Positions 50,832 through 60,890 of a stretch of 64,000 bases of DNA are shown piece after piece. The position numbers and the translations under genes were made by a program. The notes beneath the pieces are model-generated. The model was not told the origin of the DNA, searched no databases, and saw nothing but the letters and a program-made list of their open reading frames with translations. Source of the stretch: Malus domestica (taxonomy: Eukaryota; Streptophyta; Magnoliopsida; Rosales; Rosaceae). The stretch is from assembly GCF_042453785.1 (NCBI RefSeq), contig NC_091662.1, forward strand, positions 811,001-875,000, in the 5' to 3' direction. Each line of letters opens with the position of its first letter. Position 1 is the first letter of the stretch.

Positions 50832-51699
50832 CTCGGACTCTACGTGGTCTTGGGACCACCTTGATCCCAATGTACATCCACCCATGATTCCAGGGTAAGA
50901 GTTTGTGATATTTCGGCCATTTTAACTGTTTAATCTTGATTTTTATTACAAATATCTAACTGTTAAAAATACTTGGAGTATCACATACACCAAATCTATA
51001 GTACCATAGAAAATCCCCTTGAAAAAGTCGACACACTTAGACATAACAAGATTGTTATATTCTGAGTAGTTTGTTCACAAGAAGCAAGAAAAGCTTGGGT
51101 ACAATCGAATATACATCTCTCTTCTCTTCGTCTTGTTTACGTATAAAGATATAACTTTAATTACATGTAAGAATCTCTGTTCCCGACTCAACATCGAGCC
51201 GGGAATATGTTGATAAGAGAACTTAGTAAATTACTAGAGAAGTGTCCCAACGACAGGTTTGAAATTGAAAGGGACAGACACTTCAACGGGCATTTGATTT
51301 GAAACGGATTTGCCCGTGTGCAGCTGAGAACAACACAGCTTTTTAGGAAAAGAATTCACCTGACTTGGATTCCCATTAGAGTCTCAAAACAGTAGGAGGG
51401 GCTTATGCTTTGATTTGATACCTCTGCCTCTATCATCTAATCATATAACAAGTACAATTATTTATACTTTAATTTACGTTATCTTGTAAATTCTTTTCTC
51501 CACATTCTTCCTATGGGGGCCAACTTGTTATTAAGTTCGGAGGACTTTCGTGGTTCAGGTACATAATTATCGTGAGTATTTCTTATGATATAGGCAATTA
51601 AAGTAAGTAAAATTGTACTATAACGACCGACGTGGCATATTGTCTACTCAATTACCTCGTAGAAAAAGTTTGTCACTCCAATGAATTAGGCAAATACGG

Positions 51700-51893
51700 A
51701 AAGGGATCCTCTCTGGATCCCTTCCACCTAATCTACCAAGTTTGGGGATTCGGACCATTGAAATTTGATTCAACGGTTAAATTTATTATAACTTTTAAAG
51801 TAAGCCCTTGTTTGTAACCGTTTGATCAAATTTCAATTGTCCGGATTCCCAAACTTGATGTATTAGGAGGAAAAGATCCGGAGGGGATCTCCT
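51700..51893. mobile_element. Foldback MITE, about 80-bp arms
   Basis: GGGATCCTCTCTGGATC...CCAAGTTTGGGGATTCGGAC on the left mirrors GTCCGGATTCCCAAACTTG...GATCCGGAGGGGATC on the right, with further pairing across TTGAAATTTGAT/ATCAAATTTCAA and AACGGTTA/AACCGTTT. About 190 bp; non-coding. Confidence 0.8.
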
Positions 51894-53003
51894 TCTTTGA
51901 GAGTAGACAAAATTAATTGCCTATACTGTTAGAGCTGTTTTTGCCTACGTGGCTTATCAAAATGGGTTTGCCTCCTCAATTGTCTACATTGAAGATGCTA
52001 TGATGTTGTGTTAATGATACAAAGAAATATGTAAGTTTTTATCCACGTAGTATTGTATTAATAACATAAAACGCTAAAATAACGGTGGATCTGTGCCATG
52101 AAAATTATTACACTGATTTAGATTAGTGGAGGGTCAAAAGACATGCAATTGGGGGAACATATAGTCAAAATATTAGTGGTGCGGAAACTAATAAGCAAAA
52201 ATAGGATTAACAATTTGCAAAAAAAGACGTTAACCATGCATAAAGTATGCATAATGTGTTCAATAAAGCAAGAATAGGATTAATAAAGTGATTAAAGAAA
52301 GGCACCCCCTTTTCTCCTTGTTACTGTAACAGCTAAATCTATGGCAAAATAACAGTATAACATTTTTCAATGATTAATATACATTTTGTTAACGAAAATA
52401 CTTCGGTCCTGACTAGTCTAAGTATACCCTATATCCTTACCCAAGAATATGGGCCAAATCTTCGTTGTTTTTATAAGGCTACGATATGGGGTTCTAACGG
52501 GTGAGAACCTAAGTATTACAAAAACGAATGTTTGTATGCGTCAAGAAACTCAAATAAAGAGAAAGAAGAGAAAACAAAAGATGAAGTATAAATATAAATT
52601 GAAATCCATGTCTAATTTAAACGTTCTAGCATAACCAGAGGCGGATGTACATTCAGACCAAGGTGGTCCCATGATCTCAGAAAATGTATATGTGAAGGTC
52701 TTCCAAGACTCTCCAAATAGGTGGTATGGGTCCCTTTTGTGCCCACTAAGTGTTTAATGTAATATTTGCTAACATATCTCAACAGATTGCGCCGACAATA
52801 TTCGACAGATTCTCTTGATATCATGCCTTTCCTAAATGCCAAACGACATTCCGCGTGTAAAATATAGACGCTACCGTTTTATTGTTTTTCAATGCATGGG
52901 ATGTTTCCTTCCTCCTGTGGTTAATGCAAGGCATGTTTGCTATATAGAAAGTGGAACCATTTGGAAATTAAGGGACAAGAATCAAGCAATTCATGTGCAA
53001 TAG

Positions 53004-53872
53004 TAGACCTGACATTTTTCATCCGACCCGTTAAAATTAGTATTCGGATGGATGATAAATGGGTCAGGTGGTTAACGGGTCAACCCGTTAATCACCCGTT
53101 AAATAACGGATCATTTTAGGTGAACTCGCGAAACCGGTTAAGACCTGAGAACTTTTGTGTAATTTCAAGAGTCCTAATAGAAAACCATCAGGTCCCTCAC
53201 GACTCACTCTCTCTCGCACCGTTGCACGGCTTGCTCTCTGAGACTAAGAGATCGCCCAATCATTATGGTTTAACATAAACCCAAGACGCCGCCGGCACGA
53301 CGTCACCGACCGTCTGCCTCAGCCAGTCCCAGGCGAGGTCCTCCACCCGTTGCTTGAAGTAGAACCGCCACATCGCCATGAAAACGTGGAGCAACGTGCA
53401 CCCCTTGGCGAAGAAGCTTTGGAACTTGCGATCTTTCACGAAGGAGACCATGAGCAGCAGGAAGCCGATCGCGAAGAGAAGGAGGCCGGAGAAGGAGTCG
53501 CCGATCCGAATCAGGAGCAGGTCGTATGGGGTGGACCCCAGCAGCTTCTGGGCGGTCTCAATCCTGTGCCCGAAGGTGTAGACTTCCGTCATGTAGAACA
53601 TCGTGAGTGCCCCGCAGGATATGGCAATTAGGGAGTGGAGGAGGCTGACGACGAAGAAGGCAAATGTAAAAAAAATTTGGATGAAATGTTATAAAATATA
53701 AAAATATAAAAAAATAAATAAGTTAACGGGTGAAACAGGTAACGCGTTAGCTTAACGGGTTAGGTTCGGATGACCCGTTAACTTAACAGGTTGGGTCCGA
53801 ATGATCCGTTAAATTAATGGTTTAGGTTGAACCCGACCAAAACCCATTAAACCCAACCCGTTTACAGGTATA
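53004..53872. mobile_element. Non-autonomous hAT element carrying a gene fragment
   Basis: Left end TAGACCTGACA and right end (read inward) TATACCTGTAA are imperfect TIRs. TGCAATAG is duplicated at 52996-53003 and 53873-53880, the 8-bp duplication typical of hAT. Subterminal regions are rich in ACGGGT/ACCCGT motifs. The centre (53263-53662) is GC-rich and encodes part of a host membrane protein. No transposase. Confidence 0.88.
53263..53662 (-). pseudogene. Captured fragment of a plant multi-pass membrane protein gene
   Basis: On the minus strand the reading frame runs FAFFVVSLLHSLIAISCGAL, then MFYMTEVYTFGHRIETAQKL, a membrane segment (GLLLFAIGFLLLMVSFV), FFAKGCTLLHVFMAMWRFYF and EDLAWDWLRQTVGD. 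I recognise this as the central part of a conserved plant protein of unknown function (DUF7865-like, from memory). Both ends are missing: the N terminus is replaced by element sequence and the usual SWVFFLVYSW ending is replaced by SWVYVKP and a stop. The retained frame is open, so capture may be recent or the frame selected. Confidence 0.7.
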
Positions 53873-54219
53873 TGCAATAGGCAGCCGTCTCCATCCAAAC
53901 ACAAGGTTAGAATCGTAGAAGGAAGCTCCAAAGCATGGTTACTTGTAGTTCAAGTAACCGAGCTAGAAGCACCCGCAGCATGCCCTAGTTCCTCCTGCGA
54001 CAACTCAACATCAACCTAACACATACGTCATCACGAGAAACAAAGAAATTTAAACTACTACATTGATCCTTTTAACGCTCAGAAGATATTCAATGTTTTC
54101 GCTCAGAAGCTAATTCACCCAACATAGTTCATAACACTTACTGATGCCGTACCTTATGTCAAACGTAAATCAAGGAACTTCAACAAAATGGTAAGGATCA
54201 TGCCTGAAACAGTACTCCA

Positions 54220-55830
54220 CTACCCTTCCACGTCATATTTCACATCATATTCCTCGTCATCGTCGTCATCATCCTCAGTCTCGGACTCATCCATATTATA
54301 TATGCTGCTCCGCTGAAGCTTATTGAATTCACTTTTTGAATCCTCTTCACTTAGAAATTCCTGTCCGTACTTTGTTTCTCGGTGTTTAACCAACAGCCAG
54401 CGCAGCAACCGATCTTCCTTGTTCAAGTAGTGCAGCTCCTTGTTGATGTTGGGTGTAGTCATCATTGTCATTTGCATTAGTTGGCCCTATACCATATGGA
54501 AACTTTGAGTTATAAATAAAATCATAATAACTCGTCCACAGTTAGAAATACCAACGAGACAACATATGGAAATAGAAAATGACCAAAAGAGTACAAATTT
54601 ATTTCTGCATCTGATGAGATTGGTCAAGAGCTCTCAAAAGTTTTAGAATATTCCAAGAAGTGCTGAATCTGGTGAAATCTACATTTCCACCAAGGAAGCA
54701 GAAACCCTGGAAACCCAATAACCGACAAGGGAGATCACCCTCACCCTTCAGGATAAAAGGCACCCTCTCAACAAGGCACCAGCATCTGCAAATGCTCCAA
54801 ATCTCCTTCAAGGATTGCATATTGGTGGAAGACATTTTAAAAATCAACTTAGGGATTCCACTCTCCTAATGGAGATGTTCAAGAGTGTTAAGACAGTGAA
54901 AACTGTCGCTCTTCGGGATGACAAAACGTCTAAAGAACTATCAAACAGTAAAGCTACGGTTGCACTCTAAAACTGTGATAGAATGCCAACCTTTTTTGTT
55001 TTTTTGTTGTCATTTTTCCTAAGTTTAGGGATTGGCAAGATCTGACAGAAAACCATCCGTCTTGCTATAAAGATTGCAAAGAACTTCAAATTCAGATATT
55101 GTTACAATCTTACAAGCAGAGTCCATCGTCCCCTGCTGAGGGCGTAACAGAATCTACAACCTAAGATAGTTCAAATTAAGCATCCTGAGAATTCTGAGGC
55201 AAGCTATCAACTTTATGCCATCCCCTAGAGGTTCCATCCTTACATTTCAAATCCTCTAATTCAAGTTCTTAACACAAACAGAGAAAGCAGCACTTTATAG
55301 CCCAATTCAAATACTAGTTCATACCTACGAAAAAATCATCCCTGCTTCGGCCAGTAATTGTCATTTCTCGAACCTCCATATTAAAAGAAGCTTAAAGAAA
55401 TTTCACATACACTTTTCATTACGTACAACAAAGAGAATGGGAAACTGCAGCGGCATCACATTGGCCCTCAACTTATAGAAAATGTAGCATTAACAAGCTC
55501 AACTAAAAACCACCCGCAAGCGCAAAGAATTACACAACACGCTCTCATTGCAAAAATAAGACAATTCAAACGCAACGACGAAGAAGACTACAATCCGTAA
55601 TAATTCAAATGCACTATAAGATTGCAGAAAGATAAAAAGAAACCCACCTGATAATACCTTCCATCAAGCTTCTTAATACCATAACCGAGCTGAACAGTGC
55701 CGAACGACTTCATGTCAGTAATAACTCCATTTCTTCTGCAAACGTGTTTGCTCACTCGAGCAACCAAGTCCATCAGAGACTCCTTCCTCACATGGGGCTT
55801 CAGCAGCAGCATACAATCGTACAGCGGCAT
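54220..55830 (-). CDS. bS6-family organellar ribosomal protein
   Basis: Small-subunit protein of the bS6 family; the plant homologue is generally assigned to mitochondria. Coding exons 55830-55648 and 54486-54220, 149 aa. Conserved start MPLYDCMLLLKPHV and core GYGIKKLDGRYYQ|GQLMQMTMM cross the splice junction; DRLLRWLLVKHR follows, then an acidic tail (ETEDDDDDDEEYDV). No clear presequence, as in other plant members. An upstream non-coding leader exon probably lies near 56083-56160, with its intron ending at 55851 (TTTACAG). The 1.16-kb intron holds nothing I recognise. Confidence 0.88.
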
Positions 55831-56284
55831 TTCTTCCGGCTTTTCTTTCACCTGTAAACACCAAAAGCAATGAAATTTCATCTTTTTTCATCAATCGAAA
55901 CCTATCCAGATGCAGTGAGAAAAAATAGAAGTAGGTTATCAAGAATTTACAGGAAGAAAAAGCATGAAATTAATAAATAAATAAATGAACCCATGATTCA
56001 AAATCCAGAACTGGAACGATTGCAACCAAGATTTGAAGTCGAAGGATATATTAGAAAGGATTTGAGGGAGCTGCCCAGTACCTTGGAGTGTATTTTAGAG
56101 GAGTGCGAAGATCAGAGCCCAGACGGAGGAGAGACGGCGATGGAGGCTGAAGAGAAGTGGAGAAGATCATTGTTTTTGAGCTTTAAATCTCGGCCGTCTA
56201 TCAGTTTAGAAATGAACGACACGTATTCCACTTATAAGGGCTCCCATCATATACTGCACATATCTCGAAATAGAACATAAGATC

Positions 56285-56920
56285 ATCTCCAACCGATCTG
56301 GCCAAAGATCAATTGGGCTAAAAATAGATCCAAATGACATGAAAACTATTTCCAACTAAGGATTAAGCCAAAGGGTTTGTAGTCCCCATCAGGCTAAAGC
56401 CCCCAAATCAGGCCAGAGGGCTGGCCACTTCTAGCGCCAGGATGTCAAACTTGACATTTTGCCAACCCTCTAGCGCCAGCTTGACATTTTGCTAGCCTTT
56501 CAACGCCAGAATGTCAATCTTGACATTTTACCAGCCCTCCAGCTCAGCCCATTTGAATGCCAACGGTTAACTAACGTTATGCTGCCGTCAGGTTACCCTT
56601 GGAATTTGAAAAAAAAAATTTGGACGAATTTTCAAAAAAAAATAATTTTTTTCCTATAAATACCTAAGTCTTTACTACACTATTTCTCACGTACTTTTCA
56701 CCATTTTATAGTATCATACCTCATTTTATTTCAATTCTTCATATTCTATTATCTTACCTCTTCTAATAATCTTTCCTTTAATTTTTTTCAAATTTTTTCA
56801 AATGGCTACATCTGCAATGAAATGAAGGGCTTAGACCCAAAAAGAAGATAAAGCTCTTTACAGGGCTTATAGATAGGTTTCAGATGTTATTAGTTTTGGA
56901 TAGCATACTATAGATCCAAG
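56285..56920. mobile_element. Harbinger-like element remnant with Myb-type ORF start
   Basis: GATCATCTCCAACCGATCTGGCCAAAG resembles the end of a Rosaceae element. Near 56802, ATGGCTACATCTGCAATG is followed by the codons for TQKEDKALYRAYR, like the Myb/SANT-type ORF1 of PIF/Harbinger elements. The frame has internal stops and no transposase follows, so this is a truncated relic. Confidence 0.5.
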
Positions 56921-57088
56921 TTTTTACACCTCGTAGTGAGTGTTTTTAAAATAATTGAAAGCATTTTTGGAAAAAAAATGTTTTTGCATTTCACAAGTAC
57001 TTTAAGTATTTTTTTCATAATTCAATTACATATTCTTATGAATTGGCTCTAAAAACATTATTATTAAAACGTTAATAGTTTTTCTTTT

Positions 57089-58212
57089 GGGTAAATATTA
57101 GTTTACTACCCTCGTGTTTTGTGGTTTTCAATATTTAGTACATCAAGTTTTTTTCGTCCCAGAGTCATATCTAAAGTGTAAATTTTGGGACAGTCTCATA
57201 CATCCATTAGTCAAACTGTTAAGTATTCCGTTAATTGATGACGTGGCGCCCACATAGACAATGACTAACGTTACGTGTCAATAAGGGTCCCACGTAGATA
57301 TTAAAAAAAATTACAAAATTACAACCAAAAAAGAAAAAGAAAAAAAAAACGTTGTTCTTCCTCAACCCCGACCGTCCCTCCCTTCTCGACCTCCACCCAT
57401 ATGTGCAAATCCAACCCTCTCCCTCCCTCAACCCCCAACCCCCAACCCCCAACCCTCTCCCTCCCTTAACCCCCAACCCACTTAATTTAAAAAAAAAAAA
57501 AAAAAAAAATTTATGGGCACCCTACCTCAACCCCCGGCCCTCTCCTTCCCTTATCTCTTATGCACACCCTCGCCGCCAATTTGACTCAGGGCAACTCAAC
57601 CAACTATCCCCTTAATCGCCTCCAAATGCAGGGGAGTGAATCCATCGCGATCTAACACCAAACCCATATATGGGTTGACTCACACTAGATTTTCACCATT
57701 TCCACTGACCCTTTTGCCGCCGTCAGGTGAAAAGGCGAAGAACCGCGGGAGTCCAGCTCGACAGCGAGTTTGGGGTCCCGACTCAATAACTCTTTGGCAA
57801 AGTAGAGTGGCCCATAAGCTGTGAAGTGGAGATGGTGTGCAGAGAGGGTGTGGATATGAGGGTTAGAGAGAGAAAGTGGAGATGGTGTGCGGAAAGGGTG
57901 TGTAGAGGAGGAGAGAGTGGAGGGTTAGAGAAGGGATGGAAAAGAAGATGTTTGTAGGAGAAGAACTTTTTTTTTGTAATTATTTTTAAATTTTTAAAAT
58001 TTTAATATCCACGTGGGACCCTTATTGACACATGACGGCCATTCATTATCCACGTGGGCACTACATCATCAGTTAACGAAAGATTTAACGGTTTGACTAA
58101 CAGATGTATGAGATTGTCCCAAAATTTACACTTTAGGTATAACTTTGTAATGAAAAAAACTTAATGTACTAAATATTGAAAACCATGAAACATAAGGATA
58201 GTAAATTTATCC
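57089..58212. mobile_element. MULE-like element with about 215-bp TIRs
   Basis: The left arm from GGGTAAATATTAGTTTACTA mirrors the right arm ending TAGTAAATTTATCC. Shared blocks include GTGGTTTTCAATATTTAGTA, AAAGTGTAAATTTTGGGACA, AGTCAAAC(T/C)GTTAA and TCAATAAGGGTCCCACGT. Long TIRs of about 215 bp are typical of Mutator-like elements. The roughly 650-bp centre has CCCTCAACCCCC repeats and a short GC-rich stretch (57640-57830) that could be captured DNA; no transposase. Confidence 0.8.
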
Positions 58213-58794
58213 TTTTTTTTTTTCTTTCTTAAATCACTTCTAATCGAGCTTTTACTTCACGCTATGTAGGTATACCCAACTATTGTCAACCCAAAGTGGA
58301 CCCAATCAAATTAAATTTCCTTTGGTTACACATCCAGTCCAATTCATTGATGGGTCAATAATCTGCCTAGCCCAGACACGTGGTTGGTACACACAGACCC
58401 AGAGCCCACTCACCGGAGCCCGGATCCACTGTTTCCCTTGTTCCGTAGGCCGTAGCTTCTACGAAACCGCGATTCCAGTCAAAACCCGCCCAAACGGAAA
58501 ACTCCGTTACCCCGGTCAACACGTGTCGACAAGATCAACCACTCCACCCGTTCACTTTTTAACGCGTGGCTCTCCGGTCCCCTTCACGGCAACTAAAGCA
58601 TCGAACCACACATCATTGCCCCTCTCTTACTCCAAAATTACAAACGCCAGCGCAGACCTTGCTTGGTCGCCTTCGTAAATTCGTGAAACACCAGTGCAAT
58701 ACAGTAAATTCAACCCCCGCTATAACTGCAAAACCACGTCGGTCAAAATCTTAACCCGCCCACGCGCCTCAGAGATGGTTCCAAACCTCACGCG

Positions 58795-58829
58795 ACGTCA
58801 CGTGACGTACCGGAACCTCTCTATAAATA
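58795..58829 (+). promoter_or_regulatory. Palindromic triple-ACGT element and TATA box
   Basis: ACGTCACGTGACGT (58795-58808) is a perfect 14-bp palindrome holding three ACGT cores with a G-box (CACGTG) at the centre, a strong bZIP-type site. TATAAATA follows at 58822-58829, about 140 bp before the ATG at 58971. Further CACGTG-like cores occur at about 58379 and 58520. ABA- or stress-responsive control is inferred. Confidence 0.7.
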
Positions 58830-58970
58830 CACGCTCCCCTATGCTTTGCAAAATATAGCATTTCTTCTCCGATAACAAAATTTTCAGAAAATCAAGAAAT
58901 TAAATAAATTTTTTTTTTTTTTTCGCAATTTTCAATTTTCTCCTTGTCTTTCTTCTTCTGAGGGAAAAAA

Positions 58971-59594
58971 ATGGTGACGGCGATTCTCCGATCGCAGGAT
59001 TGCCTTCGAGGTCGGTTCCGCCACGAAGCTCTAACCCTAACCCTCTCCCCCCGCTCCGGATCACGACGGAGCCCCAATTTCTCTAATCCTAACCCTAATT
59101 CCGCCCCCAACCATGGCCCCGCCGCCAATGTTCATCAATCTCGCCGCCGGAAAAGGAGTCCGATAGCGGTTCAGTCCAATCAGCACGACCGACCTCGCGA
59201 TCGGTGCGCTGATCGCTCCGTTGTCGCGAAGGCGCCGGTTAAAAACCTTGTGACGGGACAGGTCAAGATCCTGAGGCGCGGTGAGGTTTTGAACCCGGAG
59301 AAGGGCAACCGAGGGCTACGAGTTGTTGCCAGCGACGATTGCAAGCCGAAGGCGAACAAGGAAAACGATCCGGATCTGGTTTTGGGATCCACGGACCGTT
59401 TGGGACCCGACCCGGAGACCGTGCAGAAGCAGATTAAAGCTGCCGAGTTCAAGGTCATGGACGCGATTTATGCCGGATCGAGCGCTTTCTACGCGTCTCC
59501 GCCTCCGAGCTCGGTGCCGCTGCCTGCTTTTTTGGGAAGGAACGGCACCGCAACGAGCGATCTCCGCCGGCTGCTGCGGCTCGATTTGGTGTGA
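58971..59594 (+). CDS. PNRC-like proline-motif protein, 207 aa
   Basis: Single-exon protein without membrane segments, basic and disordered in its first half. The region KAPVKNLVTGQVKILRRGEVL is a plant family signature. Near the C terminus, FYASPPPSSVPLPAF (residues 173-187) contains the SPPPSxVPxP motif of PNRC-type proteins, which in animals binds the decapping activator DCP1; the protein ends RRLLRLDLV. By analogy it may be an mRNA-decay adaptor, but that is inference. Strong TATA and palindromic G-box upstream. The start codon follows a poly-T/pyrimidine-rich leader. Confidence 0.75.
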   Translation: MVTAILRSQDCLRGRFRHEALTLTLSPRSGSRRSPNFSNPNPNSAPNHGPAANVHQSRRRKRSPIAVQSNQHDRPRDRCADRSVVAKAPVKNLVTGQVKILRRGEVLNPEKGNRGLRVVASDDCKPKANKENDPDLVLGSTDRLGPDPETVQKQIKAAEFKVMDAIYAGSSAFYASPPPSSVPLPAFLGRNGTATSDLRRLLRLDLV

Positions 59595-60890
59595 GCGATG
59601 GTGATTTAGCAAGGCTGCCTGCTTGAATCGTTTGATCGAAAGTTAAATGAATCCGAGATCCGGAAAATCTCGTTGAAGGTTCTTCTGTTAGTTGGTAATG
59701 ATTGTTCGCTTTGCTTCCTTTATTTTTTCAAGAGGAAAGTTGATTGAGTGCGAGCAAATGATGATAAGATTAGGGCAAATATCTTGCTAGGGTTTGTGCA
59801 AATCAAAGGAAGAAGATTAATAGGAAAGTTTGTGTGCTTGGTGCCTTGTATAGTTTACTTAGTGTGCAAGAAATGTTTACAAGGTTGGATGAAAAGAGAA
59901 GTATAGAGAGAGAGATATTGTATGATGTAGTAGTAATCATCAAGGAATAAAATGTTGTGCTTAATCCTTGCCAATCATTCTGGTGTTCTTTATGTGGATT
60001 TGTACGAGTTTTTCTTGTTAGAAATGGTGTCGAAATATGCGAGTAGCCGGTTGTTTGACTGTATTTGTAGGTTTACCGGCTACTCGCAGCCGGTTGTCTG
60101 CCTGTATTGGGAAGAAATACAGATCAATCGGTGAACCGGCGAACAGGATATGAGTTGCCGGTTCTCCCATGTATCGGGTAGAATGATCGGCTACTCACAC
60201 CGGTTCTCCCATGTATTGGGTAGAATGTTCGGCTACTCACATCCTGATATTTGGGTAGCGATTCTCTGCCGTAGACCCGACTACTTGCAACCCGCAATAT
60301 GTGAGGAGTTGGTTGCCTGCGTCACAACCGGCCTGCAACAACTGCCCGCCAGTATTCGGCCGATTTTCCGCTACTCAAATCCCGCAACTGACATGTGAGT
60401 AGACGGTTTCCACTGTAGGCAGATCGATACTCATCCCAATACAGATTGTTCGGCCACTTAAATCCCGTAACGGATGTGAGTAGCTGGTTGTCCGCCTTGG
60501 CAGATCGACCAGCTGGTTGTCCGTCTTGGGCAGATCGACTGGCTACTCACATCTCGCGACTTCCTCGCAATGGAGAAAACCCCGTTGGGAGTAATGTAGG
60601 TGCCCGGAAATTTCATATATAGGGACATTGATTCAAGGGAAATAGGCTAGTTGGCTGCTTCCACTCAATATATTTTAGGATGGTTTGAAGGTGCTTTTAA
60701 AATGATTAAAACTGCATTTAGGGATAAAAGTTGGGTTTATTCGCTTGTATTTTTACTGAGGATTAATTCAAAAATATTTTCACTAAAAACGCTTCTAATC
60801 ATTTTAAAAGTACTTTCCAAAACAAGCCCTTTAAAACTGAATTGCAACGATCATCTGCTTTATTTACACCTCATTATGCTCTAAAATATC
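59595..60890. other. Intergenic with degenerate minisatellite
   Basis: 3' end of the PNRC-like gene to about 59950, then a GC-richer repeat block (60040-60560). No gene. TAATCATTTTAAAAGTACTTTCCAAAACAAGCCC near 60795 pairs weakly with GCTTTTAAAATGATTA near 60692, a possible MITE. Confidence 0.55.
60040..60560. repeat. Degenerate minisatellite of CCGGTT/GGCTACTCACA motifs
   Basis: Recurrent motifs (A/C)GGCTACTC(A/G)CA, CCGGTT(G/C)TC, CAGATCGA and TATTGGG occur in both orientations over about 520 bp. One clean tandem pair of 42 bp starts at 60158 and 60200 (CCGGTTCTCCCATGTAT...GGCTACTCACA). GC content is clearly above the flanks. Confidence 0.75.

Larger units (their letters stand above)
48585..52995. 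other. Long AT-rich intergenic region with small foldbacks
   Basis: No gene I can support over about 4.4 kb. Holds T-rich tracts (48755-48790), a hairpin at 49372-49435 (ATGCTTTGTGAA against TTCACAAAGCAT), a (CA)n(TA)n microsatellite at 50778-50828, a foldback MITE at 51700-51893, and CAGAGGCGGATGTAC at about 52637, which resembles a worn transposon end. Short frames (49992, 51632, 52449, 52612) show no family features. Confidence 0.6.

Noticed and set aside
53350-53631. Plus-strand 93-codon Glu-rich frame
   Set aside because: Antisense of the captured membrane-protein fragment.
59180-59612. Antisense and shifted frames over the PNRC-like gene
   Set aside because: GC-rich shadow frames; only the plus frame 58971-59594 has the family motifs.
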